From JAICSD01 sp035637115 (GTDB lineage Bacteria; Acidobacteriota; Vicinamibacteria; Vicinamibacterales; 2-12-FULL-66-21), in contig DASPXV010000175.1 of assembly GCA_035637115.1 (NCBI GenBank), positions 1-35,912 of the forward strand: a stretch of DNA of 35,912 nucleotides, written 5' to 3'. Position 1 is the stretch's first letter; each line of letters opens with the position of its first letter. Below the pieces are notes generated by a model that was not told the DNA's origin, ran no database searches, and saw only the letters and a program-made list of their open reading frames with translations. Positions 27,720 through 35,144 of this stretch are shown piece after piece. A program made the translations under genes and the position numbers.

Positions 27720-27804
27720 ACGAACGGCTGCACGCGGTCCGCGCGTGCGCCGCCGTCGCGACCGTCCGGATCACTAGTGATGCTGTCTCGTTTGAGAGCG
27801 GACT

Positions 27805-29451
27805 CTACGAATGCCGGAACGGCTGGAGCAGCACGGCGATTCTGGAAGTGTCCGCAGCCTCCGGCACGGGTGTGAACTCAAATCGCGCCAATGCGTCCTC
27901 ACCCCAGTGCCTGGCCACGGTTACCAGAAGTTGCACATCGCCCCGAATAGCGTCCGGGAGACCTGTGTCGGACAGCAGCCGCTGACGCTGTTCCGGCGTC
28001 ATCTCGCGGAGGCACACCGTCCGACGGCCACTGCCGATCGCATGGTTGGGAATGGCTGTGGTGTCAACCACCACGTTCAGTATGCGGCTCTGCCACTCCG
28101 GCGACAGACGGGGAAACACGGAACGGAACCAGAAGGTGCCGAGCAGTTTTCTCAACTCGCGTCCGTCCATCGCGATGTCGCACTCGGCGCCATTCCCCGC
28201 CAGCTTGAGGGCGGCGGGATCCGATCGGTTGACGGCTCGAGCGAACTCCCAGAACGTTGCAAACGATGAAGGCGGCACAGTGTCGCTGGGCCGCGCGATA
28301 TAAGCGGCCGGCACGACGGCCGATGACGAGACCTCGTCGTCGCGTGACACGATATCCACCCCCGCACCCTCCTCGACGATATCCAGCCCTGAGGGACCCG
28401 TAACGCGAATCGGCGTCCTTCTCTCCACGCTCCAATCAATCGCGAGAGGTGCATGATCGCCGGTGTACTCGGCGAACACGCTGGTCACACCCCAGGGACG
28501 CGGCGCGTGAAGAGCTCTCGCGTAAAGCGGGTTGTACGGGCTCTCGGCGGTCTCGCGGAGAGCCAGCGCTGCGAGCTGTCCTTTGATCTTGCCATCGACA
28601 ACGTTCGACCAGTCCCCCTGGATGCACACGAGGGATGTTCCCGAGGGCCCGCTGAAGGCGCAGTACCGATTCTCCCAGCAGGCTTGCACCGCCGAGTGAA
28701 TCTGATCGTCCAGGGGTTCATGACCGGGCGGCGGATCGAGCTCGGAGAAACCGATTCGCAATCTGCCCTGGCCGGCAAAGAGGATCGAGAGATCGGAGGG
28801 GTCGACCTGCGACAGATCCCACAGCACGTAGAGCAGGCCGCGGAGCCCTCCGGCAATCGGCCGGTTCATGCGCTCCCACACGACTGGCTGCGGCTCGGGA
28901 TCCGCGTCCACGTAGCCGCGGTCGTTCAGGATCTCCATCAGGCGAATTCCGGCCGCATCGAATTGCTCCGCAACACCCAGCGCGTGATCGTAGCGTCGTT
29001 TTTCGACTTCATGCCGCTCGAACGACGGCCGAACAAAAATTGGAATCACGAGTTTCTTCTGCTGCCTCGCCATCTGCGCGATCGGGAAAATTGTCCCGGC
29101 GCCCGTTCCCTTGCCCCCAGTCCCAATGACGATGACGACGGAGTGCTTGCTCAGGAGGGATTCGACGTCGGCTTTAGACTCCTCGAGTGCCTGCCTGGCC
29201 AGCTCCGGGTTGTGCATTGAGCCCAGGCGTCGCGTCGTGGTTGCACCGATGACCAGCCGCTCGTCTTTCGGCACGTCGGCCAGCGAGAATTCATTCGTAT
29301 CAAGAAACCGCGTCGTCACGGCTCGCTTGAGCCGCTCGGCGTACCTGGCATCGGTCTTCTGCGTGACCGCCAGGTCGCGCCGGAACAACGACTTCAGCGA
29401 GCGCAAGATGTTGCCACCGCCGCCGCCCGAACTGAGAAGAAGAATATTCAC
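27805..29451 (-). CDS. Divergent FtsZ/tubulin-like GTPase
   Basis: A 548-residue protein whose first 230 residues follow the FtsZ GTPase fold. They show a glycine-rich T1 loop SSGGGGGN at 7-14, a T3-like RRLGSMHNPELARQALEES near 74-92, the tubulin signature GTGGKGTGAG at 110-119 (FtsZ GGGTGTGA), a T5-like arginine-rich segment at 141-153, Asn176/Asp177 for base and ribose contact, and a T7 loop with Asp217 and Asp220 (FtsZ NxDxxD, here QVDPSD). GTP binding and polymerisation-linked hydrolysis are therefore plausible. The following ~300 residues do not look like FtsZ and are not recognised. It is too long and divergent for the cell-division FtsZ, and no dcw genes are near. The start is GTG 29451, with AGAAGG 7 nt before it and a GTGA overlap with the upstream membrane-protein gene. 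Confidence 0.82.
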   Translation of the reverse strand: MNILLLSSGGGGGNILRSLKSLFRRDLAVTQKTDARYAERLKRAVTTRFLDTNEFSLADVPKDERLVIGATTTRRLGSMHNPELARQALEESKADVESLLSKHSVVIVIGTGGKGTGAGTIFPIAQMARQQKKLVIPIFVRPSFERHEVEKRRYDHALGVAEQFDAAGIRLMEILNDRGYVDADPEPQPVVWERMNRPIAGGLRGLLYVLWDLSQVDPSDLSILFAGQGRLRIGFSELDPPPGHEPLDDQIHSAVQACWENRYCAFSGPSGTSLVCIQGDWSNVVDGKIKGQLAALALRETAESPYNPLYARALHAPRPWGVTSVFAEYTGDHAPLAIDWSVERRTPIRVTGPSGLDIVEEGAGVDIVSRDDEVSSSAVVPAAYIARPSDTVPPSSFATFWEFARAVNRSDPAALKLAGNGAECDIAMDGRELRKLLGTFWFRSVFPRLSPEWQSRILNVVVDTTAIPNHAIGSGRRTVCLREMTPEQRQRLLSDTGLPDAIRGDVQLLVTVARHWGEDALARFEFTPVPEAADTSRIAVLLQPFRHS

Positions 29452-30266
29452 AGCACACCTTCTTGTTGCCTGTCGCTGTCGAGGCGGCAGGGTATGACCA
29501 CCCACGATCCCTCTGCGTAGAGAGGATCATTGATAAACGGCTCGTCTCTCAGAAGCCGCAGCACCCGCGCAACGTCGTATTCCACGTTCTTTCTGTGATC
29601 GACAAGATTCGGATAGATCCGCCCATCGCCAGGAGCGAGAAGGATCTTCAACCGCTGACGGCGGGGCGCAAATCGCAATCGCGATTTGATGGAAGGGCCG
29701 GCAGCGCTGCGAAACAGCGGCCGTTCGAACTCGGAAATAAATCTGTCGCCGAATCGTTTCATGATGTCGAGACGGGCACGTCTCTCCTCGAGGCCCTTCC
29801 AGGCCCAGGCGAGCACAAGGCATGAAACGCCGACGAACAGGGGGGCACCCCACCACAGAAAGCTGAAGTCGATCGGTGTCGTTTCCCTCCTCGCGCCGGG
29901 CTGAACCAGGACGGCTGGGGCGGACGGCGCCAGAGAGGATTGCTGAGGCGTGAATCCGCGTCTCAACATCTCTGTCGCCACACACACATGCCACCCTGAT
30001 TGGATGATGCTGTAGCGGGATTTCCGTATGACGGTCGCGGTCGTTGGGTTGACGATCTGAAACCATGGCTGGTACCGGTTGTCAGCGCTACCAGTAAAGC
30101 GCAGGGCGAGACGCGCGGCGGTATCACCGGACCGGATCGCGTAGCAGGTCAACTGGCTGCCCCGATCGAGCACGCCTGAAGGGCGAGCGAATCCTGGCCG
30201 TTCGACAGCGAACGAGGCGGTCGCCATCATGACGACGAGCGGAAGGGTTCGTACTCTTGCTTGCAC
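29448..30266 (-). CDS. Membrane protein with LysM-like domain, partner of the FtsZ-like GTPase
   Basis: About 272 aa. A signal peptide (RTLPLVVMMATASFA) is followed by a LysM-like module at roughly 40-95 (CYAIRSGDTAARLALRFTG, then PWFQIVNP and a Trp-His-Val-Cys-Val strand), which normally binds peptidoglycan. A Pro/Ala-rich linker, one strong transmembrane segment (FLWWGAPLFVGVSCLVLAWAW, about 138-158) and a basic C-terminal region of about 110 residues complete it. If the LysM part is outside, the C-terminal part is cytoplasmic and could contact the GTPase, whose gene overlaps by GTGA. Such a topology would tie the cell wall to a cytoskeletal filament (inference). The start is uncertain: GTG 30266 gives the best signal peptide; TTG 30296 is also open. 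Codon use and frame quality resemble the neighbours. Confidence 0.75.
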   Translation of the reverse strand: MQARVRTLPLVVMMATASFAVERPGFARPSGVLDRGSQLTCYAIRSGDTAARLALRFTGSADNRYQPWFQIVNPTTATVIRKSRYSIIQSGWHVCVATEMLRRGFTPQQSSLAPSAPAVLVQPGARRETTPIDFSFLWWGAPLFVGVSCLVLAWAWKGLEERRARLDIMKRFGDRFISEFERPLFRSAAGPSIKSRLRFAPRRQRLKILLAPGDGRIYPNLVDHRKNVEYDVARVLRLLRDEPFINDPLYAEGSWVVIPCRLDSDRQQEGVL

Positions 30267-30383
30267 GGTCCGGTCCCGACATCCACACGGGTTCAACGCG
30301 ATCCATCAAGTCGCGTACCGTCTGACCGCATCCAAAGAAGTGCGAGCCGTGGACGTGTTTCCAAGATCGGCGGCTCACCATTC

Positions 30384-30837
30384 CTAGAGTGTCCGCGCGA
30401 GATGGCAGACGACGACCCAACGGAAGGACGCTCGTCCGTTTCCTCGGTAGTCGCTCAATAGCCGAACAGTTTCTGTGGAATTGGACTTTCCGGATGCGGT
30501 GAAGCACGGTCGAGCCGTGCAGGGCGAACCCTTCGCTAGCGTGCTCTCATCGCCGCGCAGTGTCGAGATGTTGCCGCGCAGCGTGCTGACCTCGCCGCGG
30601 AGCGAGGACAGCTCCCATGTGGTATCGAGCACGGCGAGCATCGCCGCACGCCAGTCTTGCGCGGCGCCGTCGAACGGCCGCTCGGCGCCATTCACGCGCC
30701 ACGTCACCTGCTGCACGCCGCGCGCCTGCCGTCGAATCTCGAGACGTTCCCTTCTGTCTCTCGTTGAAGAACGCGCGCTCGTCGAGGGCCCTGCCGCAAT
30801 AGTAGCAAGTTACACGCGCGGGCAGGCCGGGCTTCAC
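30384..30837 (-). pseudogene. Frameshifted zinc-ribbon and LRG heptad-repeat gene
   Basis: Beginning with a GTG that overlaps the MFS stop as GTGA, the frame encodes a small zinc-ribbon start (VTCYYCGRALDERAFFNERQ, with CxxC). About 75 bp later protein-like sequence continues in another frame: QQVTWRVNGAERPFDGAAQD, then LAVLDTTWEL, and a 7-residue repeat S-(S/T)-LRG-(E/N/D)-(V/I/E) in about three copies. The frame shift lies near 30745-30775, around a G/A run. After the third repeat the sequence becomes non-repetitive and looks like intergenic DNA read through. I read it as the decayed, 3'-truncated remnant of a longer heptad-repeat protein; sequencing error at the shift is possible. Function unknown. 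Confidence 0.55.
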
Positions 30838-32078
30838 GGTATCGGTCGCCGCCGCTGGCTGATGTTGCCGACGATGACCCAATAGGCGAGCGGCCCGACC
30901 GCGATCAGCGCCGCTGCGAGCACGAACGGCGGCGTGTATGAACCTGTCTTCGCGATCAGAAACCCGGTAACGATCGGCGACAGGATGCCCGCGATGTTCC
31001 CGACAGTGTTGTAGACACCGGTCCACAGCCCGATTTCGTCGGGCGGCGCGCAGCTCTGCAGGATTACCAGCAGGTTGCCCGTTGCGAGGCCGACGAGGCA
31101 TCCGGCGATGATGAGCGCGACCGCGGTCCCGGGCGTGGTCACGCGGGCCGCGGGCACGAGGAACAATCCCATCAGAAACGCGACCGTCACGATCCCTTTC
31201 CGCACGCGCGTTTCGTCATAGCCGAAGCGAATCATGCGATCCGCGATCCAGCCGCCGATCGGCTCGCTCGCGCCGAAAACGAAGTACGGAAGCGCAGCGA
31301 AGATGCCCGCTTTCACGATGGTGAGGCCGCGCGACGTCACGAGGTAGTCCGGCAGCCAGTTCACCAGGAAGTACCAGTAGTAATCGAAGCAGAAGAACCC
31401 GATGCACACGCCAATCAGGTTGCGGTTGGTGAGCAGCGCGCCGAACGAATGCCGCAGAAGCGTCGGCTGAACCGCGGCTTCGCGGGGGCTGCGCAACTGC
31501 CGTGGCATGATGCTGAACCACGGGAGCAGCCAGGCCAGCGCGGCGAACCCGACGAACACGAACGTCGTCCGCCAGCCGTAGTGCGTGAGCATGAAGGGCA
31601 CGAGCACGCCTTCGACGACAAGACCGGTGCGCGTTCCCGCATCGAAGACGCCGCAGGGCAGCCCGCGCTCTTCGGGGCGGAACAGCAGGCTCACGATTCG
31701 CGAGCCGCCGGGCAGGTAAATGGCCTCGCCGATGCCGAGCATGACGCGGAATCCGATGAGCATGCCGAGGCCGCTGGCGAGACCCATCAGGCCCTGCGAG
31801 AACGACCAGAGCGCGAAGGCGCCCGCATACAGATATCGCAGGTTCACCCGATCGGCGAGGACCCCCATCGGGATCTGCATCAGCGTGTACGACCAGAAGA
31901 ACGCCGACAGCAGCACGCCCTTCGCTTCCGGTCCGAGATGCAGCTCGCGGGAGATTAGCGGGAGCGCGAACGAAATCGTCGCGCGATCGAAGTAGTTGAT
32001 CAGCGACGCGGTGAACAACAGGCCAACAATGGCCCATCGGCGCGACGAGACCGGGACGGTCGTGGTGGCGCGCGTCAT
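30834..32078 (-). CDS. MFS transporter, anion:cation symporter (ACS)-like
   Basis: Inner-membrane permease of 414 aa with about 12 hydrophobic helices, the full length of the major facilitator superfamily. NYFDRATISFALPLISRELH in helix 1 and GVLADRVNLRYLY in the loop between helices 2 and 3 are typical of the ACS branch (hexuronate, glucarate and other organic-anion transporters), as are GEAIYLPGG and FFCFDYYWYFLVNWLPDYL. Substrate is probably a sugar acid or other organic anion, driven by a cation gradient; the exact one cannot be told. The downstream frameshifted gene starts in its stop codon (GTGA). No ribosome binding site is visible before the ATG. Confidence 0.92.
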   Translation of the reverse strand: MTRATTTVPVSSRRWAIVGLLFTASLINYFDRATISFALPLISRELHLGPEAKGVLLSAFFWSYTLMQIPMGVLADRVNLRYLYAGAFALWSFSQGLMGLASGLGMLIGFRVMLGIGEAIYLPGGSRIVSLLFRPEERGLPCGVFDAGTRTGLVVEGVLVPFMLTHYGWRTTFVFVGFAALAWLLPWFSIMPRQLRSPREAAVQPTLLRHSFGALLTNRNLIGVCIGFFCFDYYWYFLVNWLPDYLVTSRGLTIVKAGIFAALPYFVFGASEPIGGWIADRMIRFGYDETRVRKGIVTVAFLMGLFLVPAARVTTPGTAVALIIAGCLVGLATGNLLVILQSCAPPDEIGLWTGVYNTVGNIAGILSPIVTGFLIAKTGSYTPPFVLAAALIAVGPLAYWVIVGNISQRRRPIP

Positions 32079-32290
32079 GAGGAGGACATCCTATGCGAGA
32101 TGCGCCAGCTGTGTGAGGGAGAGGGGCTGAGAACAGGCGTTATGCCAACCACGGAATGGCCCTAATGTTTCCTATCGTCCGATGGAGCTCGCGGCTGAGG
32201 ATTCGACCTACGAGGACATCGCGACGAAATTTCGGGAACACTTTCTCTACATCGCGCGCGCGATGATCGATCGCGGCGATGGCGCTCTAT

Positions 32291-32474
32291 CGCCAAGAAA
32301 AGCTGCCCCAATCGATCCGCGACATTGCCTGGAAGGCAGCTCCGATTGACAACGCGCTTCCGACGGCTGGTGGCCCGTGGGCAGGCGAAACCGAAAGTGG
32401 CAACAGCAATCGCTCGCGAACTCACCGGCTTCATCTGGGCGCTAGTGAAGGAGGTGCCACCGCCGTCGGCGTAA
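32291..32474 (+). pseudogene. IS110-type transposase, C-terminal remnant
   Basis: The sequence LPQSIRDIAWKA in one frame, then LRLTTRFRRLVARGQAKPKV and ATAIARELTGFIWALVKEV in the next, matches the C-terminal region of IS110/IS1111-family transposases (motif W-KAQ.RLC.RYRRL, then TAIARELAGF.WA). A frameshift lies at about 32340-32350 and everything upstream is lost. It ends at TAA 32474. The element is dead. No terminal repeats can be assigned, as is usual for IS110. Confidence 0.6.
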
Positions 32475-32759
32475 GTGCGCGGCACCGGTGATTCAGGTCG
32501 GTCTGGTCGGCAGCATCGCGGCCAGGTGGGGAATCCTCGAGAACGTTAGTCCCCCCGCGCTGACACGTCCGTGCCTAGAGCGAGGCAGCTCCGCGGCGAA
32601 CAACAGTCTGGGCGGTACCCAACCCGGGAATATCAGCAGCGTCAACCGTCGCTAAAACGCGGTGCCGCCGACTAGACCGATTTGAACCCGATCGTCGAGG
32701 AACACCAGTCGATCAACGATGAGACGGGATTGGTCTGCTCAATTGACAACTGACAGCCA

Positions 32760-32856
32760 TATCAACGTCCGCCGCTCAGCCGCGAGCGACGCTCAGAATT
32801 CTCTCGAATCGGCCGGACGCGCCCGCGCCGCTCGTCGGCTGCAGCGGCTGTTAGAC
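32760..32856 (+). other. Degenerate attC-like recombination site
   Basis: GTTAGAC at 32850-32856 fits the integron R' consensus GTTRRRY exactly. Upstream, CAGCCGCGAGCG pairs almost completely with CGCTCGTCGGCTG near 32828, as an attC L-stem would. The expected R'' box is poor: only AAC (TATCAAC, 32760-32766) is conserved. It lies 40 bp before the hicB ATG, the usual place for the site that opens a gene cassette. The left limit is uncertain. Confidence 0.35.
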
Positions 32857-32895
32857 AGCGAGGCCAGACGACGGTAATCTATCACCGAGGGCCGA

Positions 32896-33111
32896 ATGCA
32901 CAACGAATTCACCGCGGTGTTCGAGCGCGACGGAGAGTGGTACATCGCCTACTGTCCCGAGATTCCAGGGGCGAACGGCCAGGGCCACACCAAGGATGAG
33001 GCGCGGGCCAGCTTGGCCGGCGCGATTGCGCTGATCCTCGCAGACCGTCGCGAAGATGGACTTCGTGGATTGCCGCCCGACGCCGAGCGCGAAACCGTCA
33101 CCATCCGGTGA
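32896..33111 (+). CDS. hicB: HicB family antitoxin
   Basis: A 71-residue protein with the compact HicB fold: FTAVFERDGEWYIAYCPEIPG, then GHTKDEARASLAGAIALIL. It should bind and neutralise the mRNA-cleaving HicA toxin. It consists of the core domain only; the C-terminal DNA-binding extension of longer HicB proteins is missing. The start ATG follows GAGGG at about 4 nt. The toxin gene begins inside its stop codon (GTGA), so antitoxin is made first. The order antitoxin-toxin is the reverse of E. coli hicAB, but occurs often. The pair lies between two attC-like sites, like a toxin-antitoxin cassette. Confidence 0.9.
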   Translation: MHNEFTAVFERDGEWYIAYCPEIPGANGQGHTKDEARASLAGAIALILADRREDGLRGLPPDAERETVTIR

Positions 33112-33302
33112 AGCGCTCTTCGCTCTTGCGGCACCTGCGTCAGCACGGATGTGTGCTCAAATGCGAGGGCGGTTCCCACTCCCTTTGGATGAATCCCGCC
33201 AATGGCGCCGTCGAAGCGGTCCCTCGGCACACTGAGATTTCGAACGTGCTGGCAAAGAAGATCTGCCGCAATCTCGGAATTCCAGAGCCAGGATCAGATT
33301 AG
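33108..33302 (+). CDS. hicA: HicA family mRNA interferase toxin
   Basis: Small toxin of 64 aa with a double-stranded-RNA-binding-like fold that cleaves mRNA in a ribosome-independent way. The catalytic histidine is at position 24 in GGSHSLWMNP, exactly as in characterised HicA proteins. The start of the chain (KRSSLLRHLRQHGCVLKCEG) and VEAVPRHTEISNVLAKKI also match the family. GTG 33108 overlaps the hicB stop as GTGA, so the pair is co-translated. The toxin appears complete. Its stop is followed 8 bp later by an attC-like site. Confidence 0.92.
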   Translation: MKRSSLLRHLRQHGCVLKCEGGSHSLWMNPANGAVEAVPRHTEISNVLAKKICRNLGIPEPGSD

Positions 33303-33310
33303 TTTGCGCT

Positions 33311-33425
33311 GTCTAACGTCTCGCGCTCACCCGCGGCGCCCCGTTCGCGGTTGTTTCAAATAGCCCGATCTTCGCGCGGCTGGTGCGATCATGAGCCGCC
33401 GCGGCTGAAACGCAGCACGTTAGGC
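33311..33425 (+). other. attC-like integron recombination site
   Basis: GTCTAAC (33311-33317) fits R'' RYYYAAC and GTTAGGC (33419-33425) fits R' GTTRRRY. The two ends form a 9-bp paired R stem (GTCTAACGT with ACGTTAGGC, one G-T wobble), followed by an unpaired spacer. Further in are the L-type pairing GCG/CGC, TCA/TGA with one extrahelical A, and an 8-bp CCGCGGCG/CGCCGCGG stem. At 115 bp it is within the known attC length range. It separates hicA (stop 33302) from the next gene (ATG 33453), as a cassette boundary should. Confidence 0.65.
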
Positions 33426-33452
33426 GACGTTATCCATCACGACGTAACGGCG

Positions 33453-33935
33453 ATGACATCGACTCGAATCAAGCAACACATCAATGCACCGCGCGCGGCT
33501 GTCTATCGGACACTGCTGGATCCGCGTCTCGTCGCGAAATGGAAGGTGCCAGACGGGATGACCTGCCAAGTGCACTCCTTCGACGCAGTGGAAGGCGGCT
33601 CATTCCGGATCTCGCTTATGTACGATGCGCCCACTGGGACTGGCAAGACAACCGCGCACACCGACACGTACCGCGGCCGCTTCGTGAGGCTCGTGCCGAA
33701 CGAGCAGGTTGTCGAAGTGGACGAGTTCGAGACCGATGATCCAGCGTTCCAGGGCAAGATGACCATCACCATCACGCTCGAGAAGGCCGACCCCGGCACC
33801 GATCTTCTCGCCGTGCATGATGGGCTGCCGCCAGGCGTATCGCCCGCTGATAACAAGACTGGCTGGCGAATGGCGCTCGCGAAACTGGCCGCACTCGTCG
33901 AGGTGGGCTGGCGCTCGTCAGGACTCGGACAATGA
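33453..33935 (+). CDS. SRPBCC (AHSA1/START-like) domain protein
   Basis: Protein of 160 aa with the helix-grip fold of the AHSA1-type SRPBCC family. An N-terminal strand (IKQHINAPRAAVYRTLLDP), LVAKWKVPDG, then EGGSFRISLMY, YRGRFVRLVPNEQVVEVDEF and a terminal helix TGWRMALAKLAALVE match the family's order. Members bind small hydrophobic ligands or act as chaperone activators; the ligand is unknown here. I start at ATG 33453, 28 bp after the attC-like R' box, although the frame is open upstream through the site. The arrangement suggests a second gene cassette. No ribosome binding site is evident. Confidence 0.85.
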   Translation: MTSTRIKQHINAPRAAVYRTLLDPRLVAKWKVPDGMTCQVHSFDAVEGGSFRISLMYDAPTGTGKTTAHTDTYRGRFVRLVPNEQVVEVDEFETDDPAFQGKMTITITLEKADPGTDLLAVHDGLPPGVSPADNKTGWRMALAKLAALVEVGWRSSGLGQ

Positions 33936-34009
33936 GTAACGCTGCTAACAGCCTGCTGATTCTGGACAGCGCCATTCCACGTTTGCGCGATCCTGTCTGA
34001 GTACCGGAC

Positions 34010-34144
34010 ATGCTTCGCGATCTTCGTCACGAAGCGGCGTCGCGCTTCGAAGAAGCAGGCGTACTCACAACCGACGTCTCGAAATTCCTCGGGCACCGCA
34101 ACCTCAGCACGACGACCCGTTACCTCAACACGACCAGCCGCTGA
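34010..34144 (+). pseudogene. Tyrosine recombinase (integrase), C-terminal remnant
   Basis: LRDLRHEAASRFEEAGVLTT, then VSKFLGHRNLSTTTRYLNTT, is the catalytic end of a phage-type integrase: Arg and His of DLRHE, His of LGH and the nucleophile Tyr of TRYL. An in-frame stop lies just upstream (33998-34000) and no N-terminal part is found. It is not an integron IntI, which would read HTLRHSF and lack RYLNT. It lies about 157 bp beyond the 3' end of tRNA-Leu, the usual position of an integrase next to its attachment site. Confidence 0.65.
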
Positions 34145-34300
34145 CTTCGTCCCGCGCTGCTGCGACTCGAGCAGGCGAGAGCGCAGTCCGAGAGTCTTGC
34201 AATTCTTGCAAAGAGGCACCGGAATCCGTCCCGCACGCAGACGACGCCGAAGCGTCGTTCCACGCCGAGCAAGTCACTGCCTTCTTAGCTATTTAGGGTT

Positions 34301-34387
34301 TGGTGCGGAAGAAAGGACTCGAACCTTCACGGTATTGCTACCGCCAGCCCCTCAAGCTGGTGCGTCTGCCAATTCCGCCACTTCCGC
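34301..34387 (-). tRNA. tRNA-Leu (anticodon GAG)
   Basis: An intact 87-nt class II tRNA on the minus strand. Acceptor GCGGAAG pairs with CTTCCGC over 7 bp and CCA is encoded. The D-arm has TGGCGGAATTGGCAGAC, the anticodon stem is CCAGC/GCTGG with loop TTGAGGG (GAG, leucine), the long variable arm is typical of Leu, and the T-loop is TTCGAGT. A tyrosine-recombinase remnant lies beyond its 3' end. Confidence 0.96.
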
Positions 34388-34709
34388 GTTCGAGGGCCGA
34401 ATGAGATGTGCCGGCCAAATCGGCTGGTTCGTCTGACAGTATGACACGGTCAACGGTGGTCTGATCTGGCGTTTCATACTTCACAACACTTCGCAACAGA
34501 CGCGCCAAATCCCTCCAGCCGAGTATATGGCAGACGCTGGAGCTGGACAAACGATGCGCAGCGGTGTCTAGATTGCCATTTCTGTCAGCGCCGAACGGGA
34601 ACATCGCCGTCGTCCCGTACCTTACCATTGTGGGTCCGCCCAAGAACTTGGTTGCAGCGGCCACGCTCGCGGGATCAGCCAGGCCGACGATGTGATTGGG
34701 GAGTGACCA
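34388..34709. other. Non-coding stretch, nothing recognised
   Basis: About 320 bp upstream of tRNA-Leu. Short open frames occur on both strands but none shows protein-like composition, a ribosome binding site or a recognisable motif. No promoter for the tRNA could be assigned with confidence. Confidence 0.5.
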
Positions 34710-35142
34710 TCAACGGGATCGGGCCTCGGACCATGGCCCGCCTGGCTCCCACCTGCGCTGCCAAGGCCGATTGGTCCCGACGGCCATCAGAGCCGGCCAC
34801 AGGAAGGCTCTCAGCGTGGCAATAGCTTCGGAGAGGTCGGGGTGATCCTCACCCCAGATCCGACCGACGAATGCATCCCATTGGCGGCGCTTCGTGGATC
34901 GGCGCCGAACTCGTCGGTCAGAGACGGCAGTGGCGTCTGTCGTCTTTCGAAGGTGGCGCTGATCGCGAGACGAAAGGTTTCGCCATCGAACGGCCTGCTC
35001 ATGGCGAGTCGCCAGATGTCGAAGAAGTCTTTCATTCGGCTGTTCGCCAGGGCGAGACGAACCATCGCTTCGGTCTTCTCGGCGATCGACGTCTCCGGTC
35101 TATAGGCGCGTACGCGAGCTCGCGGAAGATCGAGCAATCTGG
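34710..35142 (-). pseudogene. AbiEii/AbiGii-type nucleotidyltransferase toxin, C-terminal remnant
   Basis: LLDLPRARVRAYRPETSIAE, then MKDFFDIWRLAMSRPFDGET and FERRQTPLPSLTDEF, is the C-terminal half of the AbiEii nucleotidyltransferase family (motif RPETSIAEKxEAM, SRMKDFYDIW). Near 34895-34905 the frame shifts, and the family-like tail RRQWDAFVGRIWGED, then IATLRAFLWPALMAVG, continues to TGA at 34710. The N-terminal half with the nucleotidyltransferase active site is absent: the sequence changes at about 35142 into an oppositely oriented repeat-protein fragment. No AbiEi antitoxin is present. Truncated and frameshifted, so not active. Confidence 0.65.
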
Positions 35143-35144
35143 CG

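Noticed and set aside
27770..27781. Cloning-vector contamination suggested by the ATCACTAGTGA string
   Set aside because: The match to vector polylinkers is limited to this short palindrome and both flanks are ordinary genomic sequence.
32536..32542. GTTAGTC as another cassette R' box
   Set aside because: It breaks the GTTRRRY consensus and no paired R'' or L stem was found upstream.
34338..34664. 108-codon minus-strand frame upstream of tRNA-Leu
   Set aside because: It runs into the tRNA gene and has no recognisable protein character.
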